A stretch of DNA of 49,204 bases, from NCBI GenBank assembly GCA_947179295.1, contig CAMXAZ010000013.1:1-49204 (forward strand). Direction: 5' to 3'. The notes beneath the pieces are model-generated. The model was not told the DNA's origin. It ran no database searches and saw nothing but the letters and a program-made list of their open reading frames with translations. The DNA is from an uncultured Muribaculaceae bacterium. GTDB lineage: Bacteria > Bacteroidota > Bacteroidia > Bacteroidales > Muribaculaceae. Positions 35,418 to 44,558 of this stretch are shown in pieces. The translations under genes and the position numbers were made by a program. The stretch's first letter is position 1. Every line of letters starts with the position of its first letter.

Positions 35418-36281
35418 ATGAAAAAGGCAATCTATATCGGAGAGCTGTCGCTCAACGTGGCTCTGAGCCCGGACGGCTCGGCTCTGACAGGAGTGGGCGA
35501 CTGGGCCGTGAACGCGGCGCTGCTTGACGGACGCATGGAGCTCCCGACTCTCTGGGTCGGAGAGGCCGCTGCCGGAACCGTCGGCGACCATATAGTCAGA
35601 ACGCTTGAAGAAGCCCGTGTCGACGTGACATCCGTTGACCGCTTCACCGAAGGGGTAAGTCCGGTCAGAATCTTCTCCGATGGAGCCGACAGCAGGAAAG
35701 TGGACCACAGCCGCTTCCCCGCAGAGCCGGTCAATGCCGTCTGGCCGAGAATAGATGAAGGCGACATAGTGGTCTACGGCTCATTCATGGCCCTCGAAGA
35801 CCGCAACCATGCACGTCTGCTCGAACTCCTGCGCCATGCCAAGGCCCGCAAAGCCTTCCTCATATACCTGCCATATTTCGAGGCCCATCAGGTGCCGAGA
35901 ATCACACGGGTGATGCCGTCGGTGTTCGACTGCCTTGAACTGGCCGACCTCATAGTGGCCCGCGACGCCGACATCCGCGCTATCTTCGAAGGCAAAGAGA
36001 CCGAAGCCATCTTCAAGGACCACATACTTTTCTACTGCCCGCGCTTCCTCCACATGGACCCCGTGGCAAAGAAACTCCGCTTCTTCGACGGCGACCGTTC
36101 TTGGAGCCTGCTCTGCCATCCGACTGACAACACAGAACTGCAGTGGACCGCAGGAGCTCTCGCAGGCACCGTCAGAGCGCTCACCGAAGGTATGCGCGAT
36201 CCTGACGAGATAATGAACCTCGCCAACGAGACAGCCCACAGCGAACTCGCCTCGCAGATCGACCATCCATGCTCACGCTGA
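35418..36281 (+). CDS. PfkB/ribokinase-fold protein lacking the GAGD motif
   Basis: 287 residues with the ribokinase-like plan: an opening GELSLNVAL, TLWVGEAAAGTVGDHIV, TPVRIF-like strands (VSPVRIFSDGADSRKV) and GDIVVYGSFM. At the C-terminal active site, where kinases read TGAGDAF, this protein reads DNTELQWTAGAL (about residues 237-248), so the catalytic Asp is missing. The usual N-terminal GGxxxN segment is also altered (GVGDWAVNAAL). It is probably a non-catalytic sugar- or nucleotide-binding homologue. It starts a new transcript after the SPFH cluster and precedes a TPR gene by 55 bases. Confidence 0.72.
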   Translation: MKKAIYIGELSLNVALSPDGSALTGVGDWAVNAALLDGRMELPTLWVGEAAAGTVGDHIVRTLEEARVDVTSVDRFTEGVSPVRIFSDGADSRKVDHSRFPAEPVNAVWPRIDEGDIVVYGSFMALEDRNHARLLELLRHAKARKAFLIYLPYFEAHQVPRITRVMPSVFDCLELADLIVARDADIRAIFEGKETEAIFKDHILFYCPRFLHMDPVAKKLRFFDGDRSWSLLCHPTDNTELQWTAGALAGTVRALTEGMRDPDEIMNLANETAHSELASQIDHPCSR

Positions 36282-36336
36282 CCGAAATCACTCAATACAT
36301 CATCAACCATCCCCACACCCACCAAAGAGTCGACAG

Positions 36337-37359
36337 ATGAAAGCCATATCCTTAGAGCCGGTATTCGCACAGACCACCACCGATATAGCCTCTCTCAAAA
36401 GTCTGCTGAAACGCAACCGCTCCATGTCGGAAGTCCGCCATGCGATCGGCGACGCAGACTTCAACACAGCCTATGACTTTCTGCGCTCCACAGCTATGGA
36501 GATGGTTGAAAAAGGGGAGATCGACCGCGCCATCCACGGAGTCTGCGAGATCGACGAACTGATCAGCCGCAACGGTGAGGAAGAACGCAATCTGCTCAAC
36601 ATCCACGCCGCCCTGATGCAGATTCTCACCGCCCTATATATCGAGAAAGCCGACAGCGAGGCCGCCATGACCACCGCCGCATCGGCCCTCTCGCTTCTGG
36701 CCCAGGAACCGAAGCGCAAAGACGAGCCATTTCTGGCCATACTCGGCGCGCTGCTCTATGACATTGCCTATCTCCACACCGAACGCAAGGAATATAAGCA
36801 GGCCGAGCGCGAACTGGCCAAATCGCTCAAGATCTTCGAGCGCCTGGCCAAGAACGATCCCGCCCGCTATGCCTCGCCTCATGTCATGGCCCTCAACGCC
36901 GCTACGGCCACCTACCGCAACCGCGTCAGCCAGGCCGAACTTCTGGCCCACTACCAGGCCGTCACCTCGACCTATCTGCAGATGGTCAGCGCCGGAGTGG
37001 ATGTGGAGGAAGCCACAAGCCGCCTGATAGACTCGATAACAGCCGAGGGCGACACACTCGTGCAGATGGGACGCCACCGCGAAGCCGTGCAGTACTACAC
37101 CCGCGCGCTGAAATATCTGACCAAGATCGAACCTCAGTTCACCCTGCGTCACCTGCGCCTCTCGATAGCCCTCGGTGAATCCATGTTGCGCATAAGCGCC
37201 ATGAAAGACAAGGGCATCCACCTGCTCAACACCATGCTCCACAAAGCCACAAAGATCAACGCCACCGACGAGCACCGCCGCATTGTCGACATTCTCTACA
37301 ATGCCAAAAGCTCATCGCTCGACATACTCGGCCTCTGGCACAAGGTTTTCCCGAAATAA
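36337..37359 (+). CDS. Cytosolic TPR-like helical protein
   Basis: 340 residues, no signal peptide. Helix pairs with TPR spacing are visible around YLHTERKEYKQAERELAKSL, GDTLVQMGRHREAVQYYTRAL and RLSIALGESMLRIS. The N-terminal 110 residues are also helical but without clear repeat signature. It probably scaffolds protein contacts. It lies between the PfkB-fold gene and ribH, 57 bases before the latter, so it may be cotranscribed with either. Confidence 0.7.
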   Translation: MKAISLEPVFAQTTTDIASLKSLLKRNRSMSEVRHAIGDADFNTAYDFLRSTAMEMVEKGEIDRAIHGVCEIDELISRNGEEERNLLNIHAALMQILTALYIEKADSEAAMTTAASALSLLAQEPKRKDEPFLAILGALLYDIAYLHTERKEYKQAERELAKSLKIFERLAKNDPARYASPHVMALNAATATYRNRVSQAELLAHYQAVTSTYLQMVSAGVDVEEATSRLIDSITAEGDTLVQMGRHREAVQYYTRALKYLTKIEPQFTLRHLRLSIALGESMLRISAMKDKGIHLLNTMLHKATKINATDEHRRIVDILYNAKSSSLDILGLWHKVFPK

Positions 37360-37416
37360 AAAGCCCGGAGACTGAAAAATCAATTTGAACAACCAATCAA
37401 AACACGGAACTTCACA

Positions 37417-37896
37417 ATGTCACAGCACACCCCTACCAGCTCACTCCCCCGAATCAAAGACTTCAGAATAGCAATAGCCGTAGCCGAATGGAACGGCCAC
37501 ATCACCGGTGCCCTCCGCGACGGCGCTCTTGACACTCTGCGCAGCTACGGAATGCCCGAAAAAGACGTGACAGTGGTCAGCGTCCCCGGAGCCGTAGAAC
37601 TGACATTCGCAGCCTCTAAACTCATCGAAACCGGATCATATGACGCCGTCATAATCATAGGATGCGTGATAAAGGGCGACACTCCCCACTTCGACTACGT
37701 ATGCCAGAGCGTTACCCAGGGCATGACCTCGCTCAACGCCGACTGTGACATCCCTGTGATTTTCGGAGTGCTCACCGTCAACGAAGAGCAGCAGGCTCTT
37801 GACCGCGCGGGCGGCTCGCTCGGCAACAAGGGTGCCGAAGCAGCCGAAACTGCGATCAAGATGGTGGCTCTCAACCGCCATATCGACGAGCTTTAA
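37417..37896 (+). CDS. ribH: 6,7-dimethyl-8-ribityllumazine synthase
   Basis: 159 residues. It condenses the pyrimidine and the dihydroxybutanone phosphate in riboflavin synthesis and forms icosahedral or pentameric shells. Signatures: IAVAEWNGHIT, VPGAVELTFAASKL, GCVIKGDTPHFDYVCQS with the catalytic His, and PVIFGVLTVNEEQQALDRAG. No other rib genes are in the window and no FMN riboswitch is visible upstream. Confidence 0.97.
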   Translation: MSQHTPTSSLPRIKDFRIAIAVAEWNGHITGALRDGALDTLRSYGMPEKDVTVVSVPGAVELTFAASKLIETGSYDAVIIIGCVIKGDTPHFDYVCQSVTQGMTSLNADCDIPVIFGVLTVNEEQQALDRAGGSLGNKGAEAAETAIKMVALNRHIDEL

Positions 37897-37967
37897 GCCC
37901 TCCCTCCGTCTCAATAGCTCCTCCTCATATTCTCTCACCTCCCTGACTCTCCACTGCAAACCTCTGA

Positions 37968-39251
37968 ATGGAACGCCTGATGCAATACGTGTGGCAGCAC
38001 CGTCTGTTGGAATCAACGGACATGGTCACTGTGGACGGGCGTAAAGTAACTGTCATAGACCCCGGTCGGCTCAACACCGATGCGGGGCCTGACTTTTTCA
38101 ATGCAAAAATAAAACTCGGCGAAGCCATGTGGGCCGGCGACATCGAGATCCATGTCAGAGCAAGCGACTGGCACCGACACCGCCACGATGGCGACCGCGC
38201 ATATGACTCCGTGGTGCTCCATGTGGTCGACCGTGACGACACGGCTATCAGGCGTCACAACGGCGAGACAATTCCGCAGATGGTGATGAGATGCGAACCG
38301 GAATTCCATATCCGTTACCACGAGCTGGTTGACCGCGCCGACATAGATCTGCCCTGTGCAGCGGAAATAAAGACCCTCGACTCGCTCCGCCTCACAGACT
38401 GGCTGACATCACTCGCCTATGAACGCATCTATGCCAAAGCCTCACACATCGAGGAACTACTCGCCCGATACACCGGCGACTGGGAACAGACCTGCTACGT
38501 GATTCTCGCCCGCGCCCTCGGATTCAGCACCAATTCCGAACCGATGGAGCGGCTGGCAATGTCACTGCCCCTACACTTCCTGCGCAAGCACAGCGACTCG
38601 CAGCTGGCTATGGAAGCCCTGTTTTTCGGCCAGGGCGGTTTCCTTGACAATGCGCCAAAAGCCGATCCATATGTCGAAGAACTGATCAGAGAGCACAAAT
38701 TCTTCGCCCATAAATTCTCCCTGCGCCCCCTTCAGCCTTTAGGCTGGAAAATGGCCCGGATGCGCCCCCACAATTTTCCACACCGCCGCATAGCACTTCT
38801 GGCGCAGCTTGTGGCCTCCGATTTCAGGCTCGTCAGAAAAATAACCCAGGCCGAAAGCATCGACTCTCTGCGCGAACACTTCCGCCAGCCGCTCACAGGC
38901 TACTGGGCCTGTCATTTCACATTCGGACCCGGCAGCGAACGCAGCTTCGATACCCTCAGCCGTAACTCGGCCGACATTCTTATAATCAACGTAGCCATCC
39001 CTCTCATGATGGCCTATGGAAATATGCACGGCGATGAAGAGATGACCTGTCGGGCCGTGGAATGGCTTCAGGAACTTCCGCCGGAAAGCAATTCGATTGT
39101 GACTCTTTTTTCAAACGCAGGCATCGGCTGCAAGGATGCCTTCATGTCGCAGGCCCTCATACAGCTGCGCCGCCGCTACTGCGAAGAGCGCAAATGTCTT
39201 TACTGCCGTCTCGGCCACAGTCTGCTGGCCAGACGCGCCCGCCGCCGCTGA
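37968..39251 (+). CDS. DUF2851 protein
   Basis: 427 residues. The family is recognised from the N-terminal block QYVWQHRLL, DPGRLNTDAGPDFFNAKIKLG and WAGDIEIHVRASDWHRH. The acidic and His residues there resemble a PD-(D/E)xK-type nuclease core, but this is an inference. The C-terminus carries a CxxxxCLYC-like cysteine group (CEERKCLYCRLG) that may bind metal. The family is widespread in Bacteroidota and uncharacterised. It lies 71 bases after ribH. Confidence 0.85.
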   Translation: MERLMQYVWQHRLLESTDMVTVDGRKVTVIDPGRLNTDAGPDFFNAKIKLGEAMWAGDIEIHVRASDWHRHRHDGDRAYDSVVLHVVDRDDTAIRRHNGETIPQMVMRCEPEFHIRYHELVDRADIDLPCAAEIKTLDSLRLTDWLTSLAYERIYAKASHIEELLARYTGDWEQTCYVILARALGFSTNSEPMERLAMSLPLHFLRKHSDSQLAMEALFFGQGGFLDNAPKADPYVEELIREHKFFAHKFSLRPLQPLGWKMARMRPHNFPHRRIALLAQLVASDFRLVRKITQAESIDSLREHFRQPLTGYWACHFTFGPGSERSFDTLSRNSADILIINVAIPLMMAYGNMHGDEEMTCRAVEWLQELPPESNSIVTLFSNAGIGCKDAFMSQALIQLRRRYCEERKCLYCRLGHSLLARRARRR

Positions 39252-39319
39252 ACGGCCTTCTCCGGCCCGGCGATTTGCTTCGCAGAAAATATCACAAAGA
39301 AAAAGCCACGGAAACACCT

Positions 39320-40474
39320 CTAAAATCGACGCAAAGGCAGATAACGGAAGATTGCGTAGATCGCGGCGACAAGGGCGATAGAGCCGCCCACAAAACCGAT
39401 GTCGGCCATCATTCCGTGGTCACAGACAATACCGCCCACAAAAGCGCCTCCGCCAATGCCGAGATTGAAGATTCCGGAGTAGAGACTCATGGCCACTGCC
39501 GAGTTGTGCGGCGAGAGCACTATGATCTCATTCTGGAATGCGATATTGTAGACCGTCATAGCAAGTCCCCACAGAATGCAGAGCAGCGCGAGCAGGCTCA
39601 CCGACAGCGAGGCTACCGGGAGCAGAAGCAGAAGCATCACCGGAAGGCCGATGCAGGCCATGCTGATGATCCGGCGCGGATAGCGGGGAAAATAACGGGT
39701 CATGATAGCGCTGCCGAGCAGACCGGCTATGCCGAAAAGGGCAAGCGTCAGAGTGATCGCCTTGGCTTGCATGTGGACAATACGGTCCATGAACGGCTCG
39801 ACGTAGCTGTAGCCCGTGTAGTGTCCGGTCACAATCACGGCCGTGATGAAATAAACCATCAGCAGAGGGCGGCTGGTGATCACATCGCGGAGCATGTCGC
39901 GCCGCGATTCGTCCTCACCGCTGCGGGGCAGTGTGGGGAAGAAACGGAAAAGCCCTATAAGGATCAGTCCCGCCAGAAGACCGAGAGCGCCGAACGTGAC
40001 GCGCCATCCGGCCAGAAGGCCGAGCATACGTCCGAGCGGCAGACCGGCTATAAGAGCTATGCCGCCTCCGGCCACAAGTGCGCTCAAGGCCGTAGACCGC
40101 TTGCCGTCGGGAGTGACAGCCACGGCCATCGGCGGAGCTATGGACCAGAAGAGCGAATGGGCGCAGGCAACTCCGATGCGCGATGCGAGGAGTGTCCAGT
40201 AACCCGTAGCGAGGACCGAGCCGATGTGGCTGACAAAAAAGACTCCGACTATTATCAGCAACAGTTTCCGGAAATCCATGCGCGCACACCAGAGCATCAG
40301 CGGCAGTGAGAGCAGAGCCACGACCCAGGCATAGATGGAGATCAGCAGGCCGGCACGGGCTTCGGTGACTCCGAAGTCTGCGGCTATGTCACTGAGAAGC
40401 CCTATTGGGGTTATTTCGGAGGTATTGAATGTGAATCCCGCAACCGTGAGCAGGATCAAGGGCATCCATTTCAT
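39320..40474 (-). CDS. MFS transporter, sugar-efflux (AraJ/SotB-like) type
   Basis: 384 residues when started at the ATG at 40474 (MKWMPLILLTVAGFTF). Upstream in-frame ATGs lie at or near the promoter box and are unlikely. Twelve hydrophobic helices are visible. The early segment FNTSEITPIGLLSDIAADFGVTEARAGLL and PLGRMLGLLAGWRVTF are typical of the drug:H+ antiporter-1 / arabinose efflux group. It probably exports small sugars or drugs across the inner membrane. It is divergent from the ferredoxin-flavodoxin gene. Confidence 0.84.
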   Translation of the reverse strand: MKWMPLILLTVAGFTFNTSEITPIGLLSDIAADFGVTEARAGLLISIYAWVVALLSLPLMLWCARMDFRKLLLIIVGVFFVSHIGSVLATGYWTLLASRIGVACAHSLFWSIAPPMAVAVTPDGKRSTALSALVAGGGIALIAGLPLGRMLGLLAGWRVTFGALGLLAGLILIGLFRFFPTLPRSGEDESRRDMLRDVITSRPLLMVYFITAVIVTGHYTGYSYVEPFMDRIVHMQAKAITLTLALFGIAGLLGSAIMTRYFPRYPRRIISMACIGLPVMLLLLLPVASLSVSLLALLCILWGLAMTVYNIAFQNEIIVLSPHNSAVAMSLYSGIFNLGIGGGAFVGGIVCDHGMMADIGFVGGSIALVAAIYAIFRYLPLRRF

Positions 40475-40537
40475 AAAAACAATCTTTAAACTATTGAAAA
40501 CCAATATAATGCACCGTTTCACTGACATTTTGGCCTG

Positions 40538-40545
40538 CAAAATTA
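40538..40545 (-). promoter_or_regulatory. -7 box for the MFS gene
   Basis: Minus strand TAATTTTG, 63 bases before the ATG at 40474. It rules out starts near 40528-40540. Confidence 0.6.
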
Positions 40546-40578
40546 GCTAAAATCCCTTAGCTGACAAATTTTTATTGC

Positions 40579-40586
40579 TATTTTTG
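40579..40586 (+). promoter_or_regulatory. -7 box for the EFR1-type gene
   Basis: TATTTTTG, 30 bases before the ATG at 40617. It is back to back with the MFS promoter box, 33 bp apart. Confidence 0.6.
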
Positions 40587-40616
40587 CAAAAAGACTCAAC
40601 GCTTACAGAAACCAGC

Positions 40617-41384
40617 ATGACAGTCATTTATTTCACCGCCACCGGCAACTCGCTTGCCGTGGCCAAACACATTGCCGGACGCTGCATAAGCGCCGTGGCT
40701 CTCCTGCAGCAAACCGGCCCCATTGAACTCAGCGACCCCGAAGGGATAGGCTTTGTGATGCCCGTCTATTTCGGGCAGATTCCCGCTGTGATCACTCAGC
40801 TGATGCGGCGCGTCAGTCTCCGGGCTCCATATCTCTTCGCCGTTCTGACCTACGGTGAACTCGCCGGACGCGCGGCCACACACATGCGCCGCTTAGGGGA
40901 GGAGACAGGCATCCGATTCGACTACATCCGCAGCATAAAGATGGTCGACAACAATTTCACAATCGTCAGCGTCAGCCGTCAGGTCAGAGACTGCGGACGC
41001 AAAAAAATCCCCGCCTGCATGGATGCGATAGCGGGGGAGATCAGAGCGCGAAAATGCTTTGTCGAGAAACCCGGAGTGGTGAGCCGGCTGATAGGAATTA
41101 TCGAAGAACGGATGCCGCAGGGCTCGAAATTCGACAGCGGATTCAGCGTCGAGGCTGACAAGTGTAACGGCTGCGGAACCTGCGTCAGGGTCTGTCCGAA
41201 CGCCAACGTGAAACTCACCGGCGGCCATCCACAATGGCAGGGCGACTGCCTGAAATGCACCGCCTGCTACCACAACTGTCCGCATGGCGCCGTCAGATAC
41301 CGCAAGGAGCGCAGCCGCTACTGCTTCCGGAATCCGGCCGTCACGCTGCAGGAAATAATCCATGCCAACAACCGGACCCGCTGA
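40617..41384 (+). CDS. EFR1-type flavodoxin/ferredoxin fusion protein
   Basis: 255 residues. An N-terminal flavodoxin-like domain opens with MTVIYFTATGNSLAVAK, the FMN phosphate loop. A C-terminal bacterial ferredoxin domain holds two 4Fe-4S motifs, CNGCGTCVRVCPN and CLKCTACYHNCPH (around residues 182-222). Such proteins are thought to pass electrons between flavin and Fe-S centres. The partner is unknown. It is monocistronic and followed by a long hairpin. Confidence 0.87.
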   Translation: MTVIYFTATGNSLAVAKHIAGRCISAVALLQQTGPIELSDPEGIGFVMPVYFGQIPAVITQLMRRVSLRAPYLFAVLTYGELAGRAATHMRRLGEETGIRFDYIRSIKMVDNNFTIVSVSRQVRDCGRKKIPACMDAIAGEIRARKCFVEKPGVVSRLIGIIEERMPQGSKFDSGFSVEADKCNGCGTCVRVCPNANVKLTGGHPQWQGDCLKCTACYHNCPHGAVRYRKERSRYCFRNPAVTLQEIIHANNRTR

Positions 41385-41423
41385 GCCGTGGTCTGAGAGG
41401 AACAACAATAAGAAACTTATCTA

Positions 41424-41480
41424 AAAAATTTAGTCTGCTCAGTATGGCTGATGTGGCCATGCAGAGCAGACTAAATTTTT
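41424..41480. terminator. Bidirectional terminator-like hairpin with 17-bp perfect stem
   Basis: AAAAATTTAGTCTGCTC (41424-41440) pairs exactly with GAGCAGACTAAATTTTT (41464-41480). The loop itself can form ATGGC/GCCAT. It serves the EFR1-type gene on the plus strand and could serve the holin-like gene on the minus strand. Confidence 0.75.
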
Positions 41481-41601
41481 AGTTTCGGAATGATGACAAT
41501 GAGGAGACGGTTCAAACGAAAGCAGTCAGGACGGTCGCAGGGGCGCTACAGGATCACTATAAAATCACTATAGAATCGCTCCGGAATAGCGACCAAGACC
41601 G

Positions 41602-42027
41602 CTATTTCAGACGGCTGAGCAATCCGGCCGGAAGGCGGGAAAGCAGATCGGAAAGCATCCCTGCGGCACGGCGCAGATCGCCCTTGTCTTCCGACTTCTC
41701 GCAGATGCTCTTGACTTCGATCAGTGCCAGTGACAAGGCCCCGAATGTGGTAAGAAAAGGAAACTCAGGAATGGCCACAGAGCCGGAGTCACGGAGTAGG
41801 ATAAAGGCGGCGATGGCCATGAAATCGACAAGCGAGAGAGCCATCAGAGCGAGATAGTAGCGCAGCAGTTTGTCGACGGAGCGGCGCAGTCCCCAGGAGG
41901 TGCATTTCTCTCCTCTGGAGCGCGACTTCCGGAGGCCGCTGACAAGGTCTGCTATGACGGCGATGAAGACTCCTGAGTATTCCACACTCAGCAGAAGAAG
42001 GATCGGAAAGATACGTGTGAGATTCAT
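41602..42027 (-). CDS. Phage-holin-family-like membrane protein, orphan
   Basis: 141 residues from the ATG at 42027 (MNLTRIFPILLLLSVEYSG). The ATG at 42069 is too close to the -7 box. Three to four hydrophobic segments are present, with a basic loop (LRKSRSRGEKCTSWGLRRSVDKLLRYY) typical of Bacteroidota toxin-secretion/phage-lysis holin annotations. No endolysin, prophage or colicin-like gene is adjacent. It may be a domesticated holin or a mis-scored small membrane protein. Confidence 0.6.
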   Translation of the reverse strand: MNLTRIFPILLLLSVEYSGVFIAVIADLVSGLRKSRSRGEKCTSWGLRRSVDKLLRYYLALMALSLVDFMAIAAFILLRDSGSVAIPEFPFLTTFGALSLALIEVKSICEKSEDKGDLRRAAGMLSDLLSRLPAGLLSRLK

Positions 42028-42071
42028 GTCTGTTTCTTTGCAATTGGTTCTTGATAATGGAAATTTCATTG

Positions 42072-42079
42072 CAAAGATA
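42072..42079 (-). promoter_or_regulatory. -7 box for the holin-like gene
   Basis: Minus strand TATCTTTG, 44 bases before the chosen start codon. Confidence 0.6.
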
Positions 42080-42131
42080 AGGCCCTGCCACGGCCTTTAA
42101 GTGCGATGATGCGGGAAGGGCTGACAAACTC

Positions 42132-43943
42132 TCACTCTTCGGCGTGGAGGGCAGCGAATACAATCGAGGCTTTGGCCGAGCCGACCACTTCGGCAATGGC
42201 GTCGATGTCGGCTTCGCGCAGACGTCTGACGCTCTTGAAATGGGTCAGCAGAGCCGTGCGGGTTTTCTCTCCGACACCCTTTATTCCGTCAAGTTCCGAC
42301 ACAGCCTGCGACTTGCTGCGGCGGTCGCGGTGGTGGGTTATTCCGAAGCGGTGGGCCTCGTCGCGCAGCTGCTGTACCACCCGCAGAGTCTCGCTGTTTT
42401 TGTCGATATAAAGCGGTATGCTGTCACCCGGAAAATAGATTTCCTCAAGGCGCTTCGCAATGCCGACCACAGCAATTTTGCCTCTCAGACCCATCTCGTC
42501 AAGAGCCTCCACGGCTGCTGAAAGCTGGCCTTTGCCACCGTCTACTACTATGAGTTGCGGAAGCTCACGGCCTTCGTTGACAAGGCGTGTGTAGCGTCGG
42601 GTCAGCACCTCTTTCATCGAGGCAAAATCATCAGGGCCGACCACTGTCTTTATGTTGAAATGGCGATAGTCTTTTTTGCTCGGACGCGCGTCTTTGAAGA
42701 CCACACATGAGGCCACGGGATTCGTGCCCTGGATGTTCGAATTGTCAAAACACTCTATGTGGCGCGGCAGTTCCGAGAGATGGAAATCAGACTGCATCCG
42801 CTTCAGAATCCTGTCGGTTCTCGTCTCCGGATTCCGTTTCTCCATTGTCTTGATCTTGTCCACCCGATGCTGGCGCGCGTTCTTCTGCGACACCTCCAGC
42901 AGCTTGGCTTTGTCGCCGCGCTGAGGCATTATGAAGCGGACATCCGGCATCTCCACATCCGGCATTTCCGCCACTATCACATCATCGAATTTCACCCCGA
43001 GACTCTCTGAAATCTCAGACATGGCATAGCCCAGAAGCTGCGCTTTTGACTCGTCGAGACGACGCTTGAATTCGAGCGTGACAGACTTGACCACGGCACC
43101 GTGGCGCACGTGCATATAGTTAATGTAGACATCGCTGTCTTCATCGTCAATGCCGAACACGTCAATATCCTCGATGGTCTGCGAGACTATGACGCTCTTG
43201 GCCTGATAGCGTCTGATAAGATCATACTGCTCCTTGAGTTCCTGGGCTTCTTCGAAGCGCATTTCAAGTGAGAGTTTCTCCATTTCTCCCCGCAGATACG
43301 TCAGGAGTTCCCCGGTGTCACCACGCAGAATGGTGCGCACCTTTTCAATATCACGGCCATATTCCTCGGCCGACACAAGCCCCGTACAGCATCCCTTGCA
43401 ACGCTTGAGATGATAGTCGAGACAGAGGCGACCTTTCCCGGCCCGTACCCAGTCGAGAGTCATCGGCTGACGGCACGAACGGATGCTGTAGAGCTTTCTG
43501 ATAAGATCGAGAGTAGCGCGCGCACTGCCCGTGTCGGTATATGGGCCGTAGTATTTCGACCCGTCCTTTATGCGCTGGCGGGTCATGAAAACTCTCGGAT
43601 AAGGCTCGTTTGTCACCACAATCCAGGGATAGGATTTGTCATCCTTCAGCAACACATTATAGCGCGGCTGATACTCCTTAATCATCGAGGCTTCAAGGTT
43701 GAGCGCATCCTGCTCCGTAGGCACAACTATATAGCTCATGTCAGTGATGGCGCGCACCAGCAGATTGGTCCGGAGGCTGTCATGAGTGCGGTTGAAGTAA
43801 GAGCTTACACGCCGTTTGAGGTTCTTAGCCTTACCTACATAAATCACCGTACCCTCGGCGTCATAATACATATAGACGCCGGGGGTATCGGGAAGAATTG
43901 ATATTTTTTCGGTCAGAGAGGCCGATTTCTTATGTTTGGCCAA
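42132..43943 (-). CDS. uvrC: Excinuclease ABC subunit C
   Basis: 603 residues, normal length. It makes the two incisions around DNA damage in nucleotide excision repair. The GIY-YIG nuclease domain starts PGVYMYYDAEGTVIYVGKA with KNLKRRV. The UVR motif is MRFEEAQELKEQYDLI. The C-terminal RNase H-like nuclease domain and helix-hairpin-helix (LDGIKGVGEKTRTALLTHF) are complete. The N-terminal cysteine region (CKGCCTG) is present. It follows apt by 30 bases in the same direction. Confidence 0.97.
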   Translation of the reverse strand: MAKHKKSASLTEKISILPDTPGVYMYYDAEGTVIYVGKAKNLKRRVSSYFNRTHDSLRTNLLVRAITDMSYIVVPTEQDALNLEASMIKEYQPRYNVLLKDDKSYPWIVVTNEPYPRVFMTRQRIKDGSKYYGPYTDTGSARATLDLIRKLYSIRSCRQPMTLDWVRAGKGRLCLDYHLKRCKGCCTGLVSAEEYGRDIEKVRTILRGDTGELLTYLRGEMEKLSLEMRFEEAQELKEQYDLIRRYQAKSVIVSQTIEDIDVFGIDDEDSDVYINYMHVRHGAVVKSVTLEFKRRLDESKAQLLGYAMSEISESLGVKFDDVIVAEMPDVEMPDVRFIMPQRGDKAKLLEVSQKNARQHRVDKIKTMEKRNPETRTDRILKRMQSDFHLSELPRHIECFDNSNIQGTNPVASCVVFKDARPSKKDYRHFNIKTVVGPDDFASMKEVLTRRYTRLVNEGRELPQLIVVDGGKGQLSAAVEALDEMGLRGKIAVVGIAKRLEEIYFPGDSIPLYIDKNSETLRVVQQLRDEAHRFGITHHRDRRSKSQAVSELDGIKGVGEKTRTALLTHFKSVRRLREADIDAIAEVVGSAKASIVFAALHAEE

Positions 43944-43973
43944 TGATATCGAAGGTATTTATCAGAGGTTTGT

Positions 43974-44492
43974 TTAATATGTGATCAGCGAAGTCACTTC
44001 GGCATCGGCTGGAAGCACCGCACGTCCGTTGAGCGCCGAAAGCTCGATGATGAAGTTAATGTAGATCTTCTTAGGATTCATAGATTTTACGAGCTCGTAG
44101 GCGGCAGCCATTGTTCCGCCGGTGGCAAGCACATCGTCATGAAGCACTACAATATCATCCGGGGTAATAGCATCGCGGTGGATCTCGATCACATCCTTTC
44201 CATACTCCTTGTCATATGAAGCCTGGATTGTGTCGGCAGGAAGTTTGCCCGGTTTGCGGACGGGCACAAAGCCTGCGCCGAGTTCGAAAGCAAGGATCGA
44301 ACCGCCGATGAATCCGCGTGACTCGATGCCTACAACTTTAGTAACACCTTTGTCGCGGTAAAGTTGAGAAAGGTCCCAGCCGATGATGTGCAGACCGCGG
44401 GGATCTTTGAAAAGTGTGGTGAGATCCTTAAAAACTATGCCCTTTTTAGGGAAGTCATAGACGTCGCGGATGCGCTGTTTCAGATATTCCAT
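43974..44492 (-). CDS. apt: Adenine phosphoribosyltransferase
   Basis: 172 residues. It salvages adenine to AMP with PRPP. The substrate loop GFIGGSILAFELGAGFVPVRK and the PRPP motif VVLHDDVLATGGTMAAA are intact. The start MEYLKQRIRDVYDFPKKGI is the usual N-terminus. A parS site lies between it and mnmG. Confidence 0.97.
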   Translation of the reverse strand: MEYLKQRIRDVYDFPKKGIVFKDLTTLFKDPRGLHIIGWDLSQLYRDKGVTKVVGIESRGFIGGSILAFELGAGFVPVRKPGKLPADTIQASYDKEYGKDVIEIHRDAITPDDIVVLHDDVLATGGTMAAAYELVKSMNPKKIYINFIIELSALNGRAVLPADAEVTSLITY

Positions 44493-44534
44493 GATGTATT
44501 TGAGTTTAGATTTATGATTCTTTTTTAGTGAAAT

Positions 44535-44550
44535 TGTTCCACGTGAAACA
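44535..44550. promoter_or_regulatory. parS, ParB-binding centromere site
   Basis: TGTTCCACGTGAAACA equals the parS consensus TGTTNCACGTGAAACA at every fixed position. The two flanking bases on each side (AT...AT) extend the near-palindrome to 20 bp. It lies in the short gap between mnmG and apt. No second copy was found in the window. ParB would load here for chromosome partition; such sites cluster near oriC. Confidence 0.88.
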
Positions 44551-44558
44551 ATGATTTT

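Noticed and set aside
39062-40309. 415-codon open frame on the plus strand opposite the MFS gene
   Set aside because: It is antisense to a clear membrane transporter and is rich in His, Arg and Gln as expected of a shadow frame.
41530-41590. Repeated ATCACTATA-like units before the holin-like gene end
   Set aside because: Only two short, imperfect units; too little to call a repeat array or CRISPR.
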